NCBI RefSeq assembly: GCF_030272615.1
Contig: NC_081407.1
Location: 264,290,574-264,354,573, forward strand
Length of the DNA stretch: 64,000 nucleotides
From: Cryptomeria japonica
Taxonomy: Eukaryota > Streptophyta > Pinopsida > Cupressales > Cupressaceae
Reading direction: 5' to 3'
Part shown: positions 45,838 to 57,168 of the stretch, piece after piece
Numbering within the stretch: the stretch's first letter is position 1
Layout of the letters: each line of letters starts with the position of its first letter
Notes under the pieces: generated by a model
Seen by the model: the letters and a program-made list of their open reading frames with translations, nothing else
What the model was told of the DNA's origin: nothing
Database searches by the model: none
Made by a program: the position numbers and the translations under genes

Positions 45838-46045
45838 GATAAATAAGTTAATTAAATAAATAAATATTTATTTAATTAATGGAAGCGTAGGGCCAGATAA
45901 ATCAAATGAATAAAAAAATTTATTTAAATTAAGAAAGGCTTAGAAAAGGCAAGTGATGAATTAATTAAATAAACAAAGATATATTTAATTAATAGAAGAC
46001 TTAGGATAAAATAATTAAATAAATAAAATATTTATTTAATTAGCT
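45838..46045. repeat. AT-rich palindromic block upstream of PMD-b
   Basis: Repeated TTAATTAAATAAATAAATATTTATTTAATTAA-type sequence (quoted words under 20 bases: AATTAAATAAATAAATATTT, TTTATTTAATTAATGG), like the arms of the 9769-11157 inverted repeat and 52100-52440. Confidence 0.75.
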
Positions 46046-46058
46046 AGGACAATTTAGA

Positions 46059-46117
46059 TGTCTACATTTTGCCCCTCTTTTAGATAATGTAGTTTATCGC
46101 ATTGTTTCAAAGAAAAT
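46059..46117 (+). repeat. Conserved upstream block, copy 2
   Basis: TGTCTACATTTTGCCCCTC, then GATAATGTAGTTTATCGCAT and TGTTTCAAAGAAAA; matches copy 1 (9718-9770, minus) and copy 3 (52450-52478). GATCCCCTCGAGAGAATAAA at about 46155 extends the match. Confidence 0.75.
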
Positions 46118-46312
46118 TGACTCACTAATAGAAAAGGTTTCCCTTGGTAAGGATGGTGACATGATCCCCTCGAGAGAATAAATGAAAAATTTGCAAAAAC
46201 AAAATCAGACAATTTCTCAATAAGAAGAAAGGATAGGATAGACTAGGTAGGAAGATATGCGAGTGAAAATGGAAAAAGACGGGCTAAGAGAGAGGTGTAG
46301 GGGATCACAGAG

Positions 46313-46434
46313 ACCACAAGAGGTCACCACAACCATATTAGGGTTATAATGCCTATAAATAGGAGCATGGGTTACCACAAGAGGTCACCACAACCAAATT
46401 AGGGTTACAGTGCCTATAAATAGGAGTCTGGGTT
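46313..46434 (+). promoter_or_regulatory. Tandemly duplicated TATA-box segment upstream of PMD-b
   Basis: Two 61 bp units (46313-46373, 46374-46434), each with GTCACCACAACCA, TTAGGGTTA and CCTATAAATAGGAG. The exon 1 ATG lies about 80 bp after the second unit, a natural core-promoter distance. Confidence 0.6.
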
Positions 46435-46515
46435 AAGGATCTCCTCATTTGCTTCCATCATCTTTAGAGAGAAGAGCGCCGAGCAGATTAAAGAAGCAAT
46501 ATAGAAAGCGAAGAG

Positions 46516-48055
46516 ATGGAAAAATGATTACACAGGTTCGAACGAGTGCAATGACATAATAGGCTAGAGGAGTACGAGGAGCTAGTAAGTGCATCTTTAC
46601 TTGCTTGTTGTGTATTTATTGTGTCATAAATAAGGTCCAAAATTTATGTAGCCAAAAATGCGACAATATAGGTTAGGGTTGAAAACATATATAGGTCATG
46701 TAACAATGTGTATATGGCACGTATACGTGTAGTAAAACTATGTATTTATGTAATGTCAGCGCATGTATGGTTTTATAATGTGTATATGGTCAACAATGGC
46801 ACATTTATGTATTTTAGCACATATATGTAGCATGAAACTGTACATATGTGGTATTTTAGAGTGTATGTGTCAATTATTAGCGTGTATATGTGTGTATTGT
46901 AAAATTAGGAGCATGATAGGCTACAAATGTGATAGATAAATGCAATAGATAGGATGGTTAGTTGGATTGATAGAATCTAGTCATTGTCCCAATAGGATAG
47001 GGTGATTTACAATTGATAGAGCTAGAGTGGAAAATATGATAAACAAGTGCTACTAATGAAGCTGATAGAGCTAACAAAGTTGACAAAGCTTTCTAGGATG
47101 AAAGTTGATAAAGCTTTATATGATAGAGCTAACAAAGCTAATACTGATGCGATGTGCATTTTGTGATTGTGGATTGACTTAGTGTCATTAGATTCTCGAG
47201 AGAAAGATCCCTCATACACAACAATTGAGACCGCAATTGATATTGGATGAGCATGAAATACTAGGTCATTTGGGATTACGACATGCTACCTTTATGCCCA
47301 AGATTACCTGGTTAACCTTGGTTTATTGTCTGCACTTTCTAAGTGGTGGGTACAACAAGCACTATGCATTTGACTTGCTAACGAGAGAGATGTCAGTGAC
47401 CTTGGAGGATGTATACCGAATTCTGCGGATTTCGATAGCATGGGAGCTAGTGGTGTATGATCAGGACCATCTGAATATGAGAGCTCTATAATGAGTGTTT
47501 GATAATGAGCACTTGGATATCGGGGGGAGCCATGTCAATTGGGAGGAGATGGTTGAGGTTGGAGTAATAGGTGGCATACTTCTTGCAGTGATAGGGGGAG
47601 TGATCAGCAGGTATATCTGCCCTGACAGGATGACTTATGGACTATCCATTGGATGCGGGGATCTCTAGAGGTGATGATGACTAAGGGTACACATTTCACA
47701 TGGGAACCTTATTTGCTTGCCCATCTACATCATGAAATTCATTAGTTTTTGTATCTGGATGGTTGTGGATCATCAATAGGTGTGACACTATTGCAGATTT
47801 GGACATATGAGCATATCGCAGTGACTATACCAATATGCTATAGGGGTCACGATGAGAGACAAACTTATGTCCACATGTACAACATGATTATATCACAACC
47901 ATGATTAGGTAAGATGGAGTATTGGCAGAAGGTGATGGACAATATTGAATCAATGACTCGATGGCCTTATTTAGATTTCTAGGAGTGGGAGGATGATGAC
48001 ACCAAGGTCCCTTATTGTTTTGATCCATGCTTTGCCACTAGAATTATTGTCTTTG
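46516..48055 (+). pseudogene. PMD-b: plant mobile domain pseudogene, two exons, truncated 3'
   Basis: Exon 1 (46516-46584) reads 23 codons including LHRFERV and RLEEYEEL, with two TGA codons, then GTAAGT. Exon 2 follows a TTAG acceptor (47191) in the same phase: PQLILDEHEILGHLGLRHAT, FLSGGYNKHYAFDLLTREMS, VTLEDVYRIL, then after stops GGVISRYICPDRMTYGLSIG, HFTWEPYLLAHLHHEIH, YEHIAVTIPI and MTRWPYLDF. The pattern H-x-F-DLLTREMSVTLEDV is the PMD signature. It ends at about 48055 against Tat-C; the Gly-rich and coiled-coil tail is missing. Confidence 0.75.
46585..47191 (+). other. PMD-b intron (607 bp) with local repeats
   Basis: GTAAGTGC donor and GTGTCATTAG acceptor. 46690-46910 is rich in TATGTGTATATGGCAC-like words; 47055-47150 repeats GATAGAGCTAACAAAG and GTTGATAAAGCTTT. 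Confidence 0.6.
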
Positions 48056-48339
48056 GGTGTTGGATTTTTTTATGTTTGACCAACTCTGAATGTCAATCTA
48101 AACTTTTCTTCTAATGTAGGCTCATTGGGTTCTTTGAAAGTTTCCTCAAGGTCATAGTCTCTAGATGACTTCTCTAAACCCCATTCCCATTCATTTTAAT
48201 CAGTAGAGTGATGATGTTCTTCAAGTGGTGTAATCATTAGTGGAACTTGAAGGACCAATTTGTAGTGCTACTTGAGACTTAAGGCCACACAATTGCAAGG
48301 GTAATTATCCAAGTCCTTTGGTCCTTTATTTCTTACATA

Positions 48340-48480
48340 CTAGTTATGGTGGAATTGGTTCCATGACTTCTTGTTTTTCCAAGCCAAGAGGACCTTTACC
48401 ATCATAACCCATCTTTTGTAGGAATTTGAAGCCTTTTCCATAGTTCTCCACTAGTATCTTGATGTGATCATGATTTTATT
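48340..48480 (-). pseudogene. Tat-C G-patch
   Basis: Minus-strand reading VENYGKGFKFLQKMGYDGKG then PLGLEKQEVMEPI, a clearer G-patch than that of Tat-A. It sits in the same place, C-terminal to the protease, about 390 codons after the protease start. Confidence 0.75.
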
Positions 48481-48670
48481 TTTCTTTTGGATCTTTGTAT
48501 AACATTTTATAAAGGTCTCCTTCCATTTCACCCCATTTAATAAAAGTAGTAGGATCCAATTTGATGGTTACTTTTGATATTTTATGTGATGATTGTGGTC
48601 TACCATAAGATTTTAGGGAGTCCATAAGTTGTCTAAGACACATAGATTGTTGCAAGATGTGTTCTCTTAT

Positions 48671-49413
48671 TCATATATCTTTGACCTTAGCCTTGATCTT
48701 AGATTGTTTAGAAGTGGTCCAAGCTTTTAGTGACTCGGGTCCAACATATGACAAAGATGAATAAGCTTCATGATTGATAGGCACTATTGCTTCAAGTCTA
48801 GGATGAATTTTGTTGCAATATAGATAAGGATTTGGATCACCTTGAACTATATAACCTTTATTCCATTGTGTGGAAATTTGATGCATTGGTGATATGTGGA
48901 AGGGACCACTCTCATAGCATGTATCCAAGGTCATCCCAAAAGTATGTTATATGTGAGATCAAGGTTCAAGACTTCACAAGCCACATCTCTTACTACTGAC
49001 TCTACTCTGAGTGGCAAAGTGATTGATCCCTTAGAGGAGTACTCTTCATCATCATATGATTTGATTGTTATCCTTTTCCTAGATTCCACAACTCCTTCAG
49101 AAAATCCCAATGCTAGAACAACTTTCAAGGTACAAATGTTGAGAACTTCTCCTCCATTAATCAAGAGTCATTTTATTTGATGTTTATGGACAAAAGCCTT
49201 GATGTGAAGTGGTGCATTATGTAGTTTTTGTGGGGATGAATCATCTACTTTGGTGAATGTAAGACTATGAGGGGTAGAAATATGTCCTACCATGGCTTAG
49301 AACTAGTCCATGTTCAGATTGGTAGGCACAAAATTTTCTTGTAAAATACTGTCTAGGATAGCCTTATGTGAAGGTGATATGTGCAATAGTTCAAGGATAG
49401 ATATGAGTGCTTG
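48671..49413 (-). pseudogene. Tat-C protease with lost catalytic Asp
   Basis: SILELLHISPSHKAILDSIL and AMVGHISTPHSLTFTK match Tat-A. The active-site loop reads LLINGGEVLNICTLKVVLAL where Tat-A has LIDNGVGLNICML; the catalytic Asp is Asn (GAT-to-AAT type). IKSYDDEEYSSKGSITLPLR and LTYNILLG follow, then AMRVVPSTYHQCIKFPHNG and VQGDPNPYLYCNKIHPRLEA. Stops are frequent. Confidence 0.8.
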
Positions 49414-51470
49414 GTGCAGGAGCACCCATGGTGTAAGGCAAATATATGGTAAAAGTCATCATTTGAAATATAATTGATATTTGAAGGTCATTTATAATGT
49501 ATTTGAATCCATTTGGAATGATTTGTAAGGCTTGGAAGCCTAAAAATGTAAGCAAGTCCTGATTATGTCCTAGTTGTCCATATAGGCCCTTATAGGTCAA
49601 GATGGTCAAAATTGTATAAAAGGCCATGAGAAGGCTATCAAGTATGTAAAAGGTATTAAATAGATTATTTGGACATGTTTAGGGGGCTTTTACAATTTGG
49701 AGAGTCATTCGGAAAAAGTGTCAAAGTTGCAAGAAAATTGCAAAAGTTCAACATTTGCAAAAATGTAAAAGTACAAAAGTTGCACATAAAGTTGTAAAAG
49801 GGAAGATGAAGGGTCATAAAGTTAGATGGATGGTTTACAAATACCAAAAGATTCTATAAATATGTTGTATTGGTTGAACCAAATCATTATTGGAAGAATA
49901 GAGAAGAAAGGAGAACATTTTGGATACATTTTGGTGCATTCTACTATTGTTATTTTGGTTGGCTTTCCAGTTTTTGTGTTGGTTCCAGGCCTTGTACGAC
50001 CATGTATGGCCTGGAAACCTTTGTATATGTATAATGGATAGTTATATATGTTAATTATATTTCTTTTCCTTTTGGTTTGGAGTTATTATGTTTAGAAATG
50101 AAGAAGGTATGGAAGTTTTGGTGAAAGTTGTTAATTGCAGATTTGATACTTCCTGAGAATAGTCACATTACAGCATATGGTATGAACTCATATGAGATTA
50201 TTAAGACCTCTAAATAGACTTATTGGAAATATATGTGAATCCTCTTTCTTTTCTCTTTGGTCTAAGGCATTTTTGTTTATATTTGTGGAAGTTATGAAGA
50301 TTTTGGTGAAAACTGTTTTAAACTGTCTTAAATGGAGTTGTTGGAAAGGGTTTGTACTTATCTTGTGATTTCACCATTAGAAAAATTAATGACTTGCATA
50401 TTATGAAAGTAGACTTAGAGGGATTTCATTTTAGTATGGTATTATTTTAGTTTGGTTAAGTATTTTTTGTGAAATATGATGCCCTAGCAGACAGCAAGCA
50501 TACATTTTCCAAATTTATGATAGTCAAAATTGGTCTCGATGTAGAGATGATAACTTTTTATTGCACCGTTGGATCTTTATAAATTGTTGATATGTTGTTT
50601 ACAATAAAGTTATTCAAGGTTTGGCTGAAGGGATTGAGATTTTTAGTTCTTGTTAAAAAGTTATATACCTCTGTGTATAGGTCTATCCAAAGGGGCAGCA
50701 AGTTGGCAAGTTTGATACCTAGTTTAAGTTTTCTTGATTGATTAATTGTTGAAGAATGATGAAATATGCCTCTAATGAATTGTTATCATGATTAAAATAT
50801 GGATGGATCAACATGATCCTAGAGTTGTGATTGGTTGATGACATAGTTTTGGTCACGGTACCTTGCAAAGTGACTTTACCTCAATGAGTGTTAACATTGC
50901 ATTGAAGGGTTTAATACTTAATGGTTATGGTAGACACATGATGGTCCAGTTCAGAAATATGGTTCACTATGTGTGTGCAGGAAAAGTGGTGCGATGAAAT
51001 GAAAAATATGAATTCAGGACTAGTCCACACACCAATGGGACTCTTGGAGCAAGTTATGGAGTTATGTGAAATAACTCAACTTCCCAAGGGATGTTCTATT
51101 GTTCTCTATCTCACAAGATCCCTCAAGCTAATGCCTTTTCTCTCAGATCACTGAGAAAAGTGACTTAGGGATGACAATCATGAGAATGAGGGATGTTTGA
51201 TCAATCTAACATGAATGAAATCCTAAATGTGCATGATATTAACAAGTATGAATTAAACTAGCATGTATATGATGATAATATGCAAGGATTAGTAAAAGAA
51301 CTATCCTAACATGATACACTAGCTAAACATGATTATTATGATAATAGAAATACTTCTTAAATGTTTATTAGATTATTTCTATTCAAAGAGAGACTAAATG
51401 CTTTATAAAAATGTGTATAGATTAGATGCATGAAACTTGGATTATCAGTAAAATGTCTATTAGTTTGATA
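49414..51470. other. No gene recognised
   Basis: About 2 kb without a motif-bearing ORF. It holds a TATA-like TCTATAAATATG (49853), a hairpin GGTTCCAGGCC...GGCCTGGAAACC (about 49981-50019) and the word GCCCTAGCAGACAGCAAGC (50491). Could be a decayed LTR or 3' region of an element, but no ends are found. Confidence 0.4.
49981..50019. other. Hairpin with 10-11 bp stem
   Basis: GGTTCCAGGCC and GGCCTGGAAACC flank a 16-base loop. Role unknown. Confidence 0.5.
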
Positions 51471-52449
51471 ATAAAGACTTGGATATGAAATGGAGGAATG
51501 AGAGCTCTATTTATAGGAAGAATAGGGCAATGGATGGTCAGGATTGGATGATCTGATCAAGGGCCAGGATTGAAAGTTATCAATCCATGTTTACAATTCT
51601 CACCAATGAAATGGTGATAATTATCAACATAAGACTACTTGAGAGGGGATGTAAGAAGCATTAAATGCTTGAGAAGACCTCATGGTTACCTTAGGAGGTA
51701 AGGGTTAAGGTTAGGTTAAGGTTATCCATTGGATAAAGCTTTTACCCAAAGGATAAACTCTTGTGCAAGGGTTAAAGGGATAACCATGATCAAATCAATG
51801 AATGCTTGATGAGACCCTTGGGTTAGACGAGGGTTGAGTTAGAGAGAAAGTCTCTAACCATGCAAGAGGGTTGAGTTAACCATTAATGGTTTAGAAGACT
51901 TTCAAAGTTAACTTGTTGAAGACATAAAGCCTTTAATTGTTTTCAAAGACTTTGAAGGTAAAGAGAAGTGAATTCTCTTTGCTTAGGGATGTGACAATAT
52001 TTAGGAGATGGATGAGGCTAAATTAGAATTGATTAGAAGAATCTAGTAGGGGTTTAGGAGACAAGTGGGAGATGTAGGAGAATGCAAGTGGATGGAGGGT
52101 AATTTTAATTAAAATAAATTACTTTATTTCAACTAAAATAGATGCAACTTGCATAAATACAAGTGGGGGATTTAAATAAATAAATTAGATTTATTTATTT
52201 GAAGTGAACAATTTAATTAAATGTAAATTTAATTAAAAAGGGTAAAAGGGGATTTAATTAAATAAAGTGATTTATTCAATTAAATGAATATGAAAGGCCT
52301 AGGTGAATTTAATTAAATAAATTGAATAACTTATTTAATCAAATAGATTCAAATTTAAATAATTTAATTAAACATAATTTAATTAAATAGAGGAATGAGG
52401 TTGAAATGAATATTAAATATTCACTTAGGAAAGTGGTCATTTTTATATG
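51471..52449. repeat. Upstream region of PMD-c related to the inverted-repeat arms
   Basis: TATTTATAGGAAG (51512) and GGTCAGGATTGG, then AACCATTAATGG/GAAGACTTTCAAAG/AAGCCTTTAATTG (51880-51945) resembling the 61 bp unit, then GATGCAACTTGCATAAATACAAGTGG and AT-rich GATTTAAATAAATAAATTAG (52140-52440), the same order as in the right arm 10553-11157. Confidence 0.65.
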
Positions 52450-52478
52450 TCTACATTTTGCCCCTCTTTGAAGTGACG
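52450..52478 (+). repeat. Conserved upstream block, copy 3
   Basis: GTCTACATTTTGCCCCTC and TTTGAAGTGACG; downstream GATGCCCCCTCGGGAGATG (about 52592) completes the similarity with copies 1 and 2. Confidence 0.7.
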
Positions 52479-52876
52479 TGTGTGCACAGGTTAATTCATA
52501 GAAAAAATTGATGTGTCGCCAAAATTTGATCGACATAATGTCATATATCGAGATGTCGATGTCATGCCCCGGATTTGATAAATGATATTGATGATGCCCC
52601 CTCGGGAGATGAATCAAAAAATTGAAAATTTTGTTGAGTTGATAATCGTTTTGGATTTGATCGCATTTTTAATTTTTGTCTGTGTTTAATGCGTGTTAAT
52701 TGATTCATCTCCTGAAAATGATGTTTGTTAGGGTTAAAAGCGAGAGAACGAGCAAAATACATGCCCCACCTACTAACCCTAATTTACTTTTACCCTATAA
52801 GAAGGTAAAAAGTGATTTTATTTGTATCATTTGCACTTGTTGACTTTTGTGAGAGTGACATTTGGAGAGTGACAAG

Positions 52877-52951
52877 ATGTCGATTTCCTATGCTTCGCAC
52901 AGATTCGAGCGTGTTCGTCGATACCGGAGGCTCGTCATGTATGGTCCACCT
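52877..52951 (+). pseudogene. PMD-c exon 1
   Basis: ATG followed by 24 codons, SISYASHRFERVRRYRRLVM then YGPP, ending in CCT and a consensus GTAAGT donor at 52952. A TATA-like CCCTATAAGAAG lies about 85 bp upstream. Exon 1 of PMD-b shares HRFERV, length and phase, which supports a real exon rather than chance. No stop in this exon. Confidence 0.7.
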
Positions 52952-53969
52952 GTAAGTCATCCTTATTTTGTCCTGTTTGCTTTTTGTTTTGTCTATTTTA
53001 GTCACGTTTTTTTATTTTTTGCTGGCGAATTTCACGTTTTAGTGCGTCAGGTTTGTCGCTTAGCACATATGATACAAAAGTTAGTGCGTAGGGTTTGTCA
53101 ACTAGGGTAGCGTCTAGGAGTCGTTGGGTAGCACGTCACAGGTTTAGAGTAGCGCATAGGATAGAATAGTGCATAGGGCTAACAGGGTAGCGCATGTGGG
53201 GAACACGGTAGAGCGTAGGATTGACCTAGCGCATAGGGTTCTTAGGTTAGCGCGGGGGGTAATTTGGGTAGCATGTAGGGTTAACCTAGTGCATAGGGCA
53301 AAGTTTTTAGTGTGTAGCCGAGTTTAGCTAGTGCATGGGTGGCAACATAGCGCATGGGAGGGGTATCTTAGCGCGTGAGCAGGAAAAATAGATGGAAAGA
53401 AGTGGGAAGATTGCGGTGTAGGGAAAAATAGATGAGGAAGATGATTTTAGGGGTTAAGAGGTGTCTGCCAAGTGCTTTGGGATGGGCGCTTAGCTAATTT
53501 TGTGCCTACTGTGATGATGTCTGAGTCTTGATAGATTGTGAAATTGCTTTTGTTGTTGAAGTACCAAGCTAATTGATTGAATGATCATCCTGATTTGTTA
53601 TTTGATATGGATCTTTGATTTTTGTCGTGTGATTGAATTTGATGTTCGATATGAGTTCTGATTCATGATTTCTAATATGGTTCCTGATATGATTCTTGCA
53701 ATATGGATCTATGAGGTGCTTGTGTTATGGGTTTTTGAGTTTGATTTCTCGATATGGTTCTTTGATTGTTGATATGGATCTTTTGATATGATTTCTCGAT
53801 ATGGTTCTTGTGTTATGGGTCTTGATGTTTGATATTTAATGCTTCATTGTTTCAAGTTGATTTTGTTCTGATTTCGATATGGAACTTGATTTCGTACTTG
53901 TATTGTTTCAAGTTGATTTGATGTTGATATGGATTCCTGATTTTTTTATATGAAACTTGATTTGATACT
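52952..53969 (+). other. PMD-c intron, left part, with tandem repeats
   Basis: 53035-53390 is a loose array of TAGCGCATAGGGTT-like units. 53600-53969 repeats GATATGG...TTGATTT...ATACTTG...GTTTCAAGTTGAT units. The copia element interrupts the second array; the array resumes at 60343. Confidence 0.65.
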
Positions 53970-54869
53970 TGCATGAAACAGAAAGACAATAACATCCACA
54001 ACACATAACACAATTGTTTGTATATGGAAACCCTGTAAGGGGAAAAACCACGGTGGGAAGACTTACCCACAATCAAATGATACTACTGCAGATAGTATGT
54101 GTGTGCAATATGGATTCTGCACATGCAGAAAGGCCAGCTACCTAGAGCTCACTGCCCAAACACAAAATGAGAGTCACACTGACTACAATTGGATGATTAA
54201 ATCCAATGATAATGTACTACATAAAATAACATCTTCATATGCTGGATTCAATACCAGTTTAGTTCTGATTGCCTCCACAAGATCCTTCCTTCAACCTTCA
54301 AATGATATCAGCTTGTATAGCTCTACTTATTTTTGCATATATCTTATTACAATCATTTTCGCATTCACATCTTAATCTCACAAATGAGATCTTACATTTA
54401 TACCATAACCCAAGACCAATTGAATAGGTCGGCTCACTAAAAGATATTACAATAAAATCAATTATAAACAAATCAATATCCGATGCATAATGTCAGCCCA
54501 ATGCATTTACAATAATAATAAATCATCTCAATAACATGTCGTGTTGATCTAGAATAGATATGTCTATCGGTGCTTATCCTGGACCTATTTGTCGGTAATA
54601 GCAAATATGCAAACCCAAATAAACAATTAACCAAATCACCAAAACCAAGTCATCGAATAGTGTCTTCGACATAACCAAGTAGTCTCCAAGTCATTCCAAG
54701 TTCCGGTGAACAACATAATCTGTCGGTGAACCAAATACTAGTGACTTTGCATAAGTCTCTGACTTGCCGGTGAACATAACCAAAATCTCCAAGTGTTGAT
54801 AAGTGTTGACAAGCGATAATGAGTGTTGACATCAATGACAAAACCATATCAACATATCCAAAATGCCAA
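53970..54869 (-). repeat. Copia 3' LTR, truncated at its outer end
   Basis: Matches 59443-60342 from TGCATGAAA onward; the segment equivalent to 59282-59442 (TGTTAGGTCCCAGAG...) is absent and replaced by intron sequence. Confidence 0.88.
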
Positions 54870-54890
54870 GAATCTCCCCCTTTGGCATTG
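54870..54890 (-). other. Copia PPT
   Basis: Minus strand AATGCCAAAGGGGGAGATTC next to the LTR; a sibling motif is near 55066. Confidence 0.85.
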
Positions 54891-55209
54891 ATGGCAACAC
54901 AAGATGGAAAAACCATCAAAGTGCCAAAATAGAAATGCCAAAAACCAAAAACTAACAATCTCCCAAAGAGATCATTAACCAGAAATCAAAAATACATAAT
55001 ATCTCTCCCCCTAGGAATAATCTCTCCCAAAAGAAAAAGATAATGTGTTTTTCCATATCAATCTCTCCCCCTTTGACATCAAATGCCAAAGCAATACAAA
55101 ACCAAATACAAAATACCAACTACTCCCCCTGAGAAGTAGCTCTCCTCATCAAAGCCGGAATAAAAGATTTCGCTATTAATTTCGTCAGTTGATGACAAAC
55201 ATCAACTGT

Positions 55210-55713
55210 CTAAGTCTCTACTGGTAGGGGTAGGACTCCAAGTTTCTCTCTGGGATACTCAAATGTTTCCTTAGGTAAGGGCTTTGTAAAAATATCTGCA
55301 ATCTTCTCTTTAGTATTCACATAAACCAATTTCACTTCTTTTGCTTCAACATTCTCCTTTAGAAAGTTCAGTTTGATAGAAACATGTTTAGTTTTAGAGT
55401 GAAGTACCAGGTTCTTAGATATATCAATTGTTGTTGTATTATAACAGTAAATAGTTATAGGTTCCTTGCAATTTACCTTTATGTCCTTCAACATTTGCTT
55501 GATCTATAATACCTGTGTACAATTAGTTGTTGCTGCAACATATTTTGATTCTATTGTTGATAGACTTGTACAACTTTGTTTCTTGCTCAACCATGAAATT
55601 AGTCTGCTGCCAAGAAAAAATGCTTTGTCGGTGGTGCTTTTTCTATCATCCACATCTCCTGCCCAGTTAGCATCTATGCATGCACATAAGTCAAAATTTT
55701 CATCTCTAGGATA
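55210..55713 (-). pseudogene. Copia RNase H
   Basis: Frame runs YPRDENFDLCACIDANWAGD, DDRKSTTDKAFFLGSRLISW, SLSTIESKYVAATTNCTQVL, stop, IKQMLKDIKV, then ITIYCYNTTTIDISKNLVLH, SKTKHVSIKLNFLKE and ADIFTKPLPKETFEYPREKL. The stop at about 55714 and the one before IKQML are TGA/TAG where relatives have Trp. CDN is CYN. Stops make it inactive. Confidence 0.85.
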
Positions 55714-57168
55714 TCATAAACCAAGATTTGTAGTGCCTTGTAGGTACCGGAAAATCCTTTTCACTATTGATTCATGATTTTCTTTAGGATTACTCTGAAA
55801 TCTTGAAACAATACATACTGCATTCATAATATCAGGTCTTGTTTGTGTCAAATACAGTAAACCTCCTATCATAGATTTGTATCTAGTCAGATTAACAGGT
55901 GTTGATTCATCCTTTAAAGATAATTTATAATTTGTAGTCATAGGTGTGCTTACCGGTTTACAATTTTCCATGCCAAATTTCTTTAGTAATTCCTTCAAGT
56001 ACTTAGATTGACATAGGAATATACCTTTATCAGTTTGTGAAATTTGCAATCCTAAAAATAATTTTATCTCTCCAATCATAGACATCTCAAATTCTTGTTG
56101 CATTTTGTTAGAAAAGTCTTTACACAAACCATCTTCTCCTCCAAAGATTATATCATCAACAAAAACTTCAATAACCAAAATATCATCATTAGTCACTTTG
56201 TAGTATAGATTGTTGTCAGCATTACCTTTAGTAAATCCATCAGGTTGTTCAATGTAAACTTCTTCTTCAAGATCTCCATTCAGAAATGCACATTTAACAT
56301 CCATTTGATATACTTTATAGTTCTTATGTGTTGCAAAGGCCAATAAAAGTCTTACTGCCTCAATTCTAGCTACCGGTGCAAAGGTTTCATTGTAATCAAT
56401 TCCTTCTTTCTGAGAATATCCCTTACACACTAATCTTGCTTTGTTTTTTATTACCATGCCATCTTCATTAAGTTTATTTCTGAAAACCCATTTAGTTCCA
56501 ATTACATTTTTGTCTTTAGGCCGGGGAACTAATGACCAAGTGTTATTCCTTTCAGTTTGTTCCAATTCATCTTCCATAGCTTTAATCCAATATTTATCTT
56601 CACATGCCTCATTAATTTATGTAGGTTCAATTTGAGAAATAAGACATACCTCCTCAATTGCCAATCTTCCTCTAGTCATAACTCCTTGAAATTTGTTTCC
56701 AATTATATGATCTTCAGAATGATTCAATCTTACATACCGGGGTGTTTTTACTTGTTGTTGTTCTTCAGTGACTGTTGAATCTCTAGATGATGTCGGTGTA
56801 ACTGGATCACCATTTTGTATCGATGTATTCATAATAGGTTCATTTGTGATTATCTCTATTGCCAGTTCAAAGTCTGTGTACCTTGAATTTCCTCTAAATT
56901 GTTCATCAATCTTCACATTTGCACTCTCAACAATTTTCTGCAATCTCTTGTTAAAACATCTATATGCCTTGCTCTTAGATGAATAACCAAGAAATATTCC
57001 TTCATCACTTCTAGGATCAAATTTTCCAATATGCTCATCTCTTCTAATATAACATTTACTTCCAAATATTCTGAAATATTTAAGAGTAGGAGTATCACCA
57101 AAACCATAGTTCATGTGGGGTCTTACCGGTTTCTCCTCTGATGTGAACTCTGTTGAATGTATAAACAA
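55714..57168 (-). pseudogene. Copia RT with an internal deletion, and integrase C-terminus
   Basis: Upstream 56617-57168 gives the integrase C-terminal GKF block: YFRIFGSKCYIRRDEHIGKF, GIFLGYSSKSKAYRCFN. After a stop, RT starts [80 protein letters not shown] then [20 protein letters not shown] and VFVDDIIFG. About 40 codons including the LYGLKQAPRAWY block, normally between EQPxGF and the SADNNLY-like segment, are missing in frame. The active site is FVDD rather than YVDD. The thumb [20 protein letters not shown] and [13 protein letters not shown] remain. Confidence 0.9.

Larger units (their letters stand above)
48056..49413 (-). mobile_element. Tat-C: fragment of a Tat-lineage element (protease and G-patch)
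   Basis: A minus-strand fragment with no LTR or RT in place, collinear with 2960-4125 of Tat-A. It truncates PMD-b on the left and ends on the right at the start of the protease, beyond which gag would be expected but is not found. Confidence 0.8.

Noticed and set aside
49414-51470. Possible full LTR with TATA box at 49853
   Set aside because: No paired copy, no TG/CA ends with a TSD and no PBS could be found.
53035-53390. TAGGGTT-containing repeats considered as interstitial telomere sequence
   Set aside because: Units are irregular (TAGCGCATAGGGTT) and lack the TTTAGGG periodicity.
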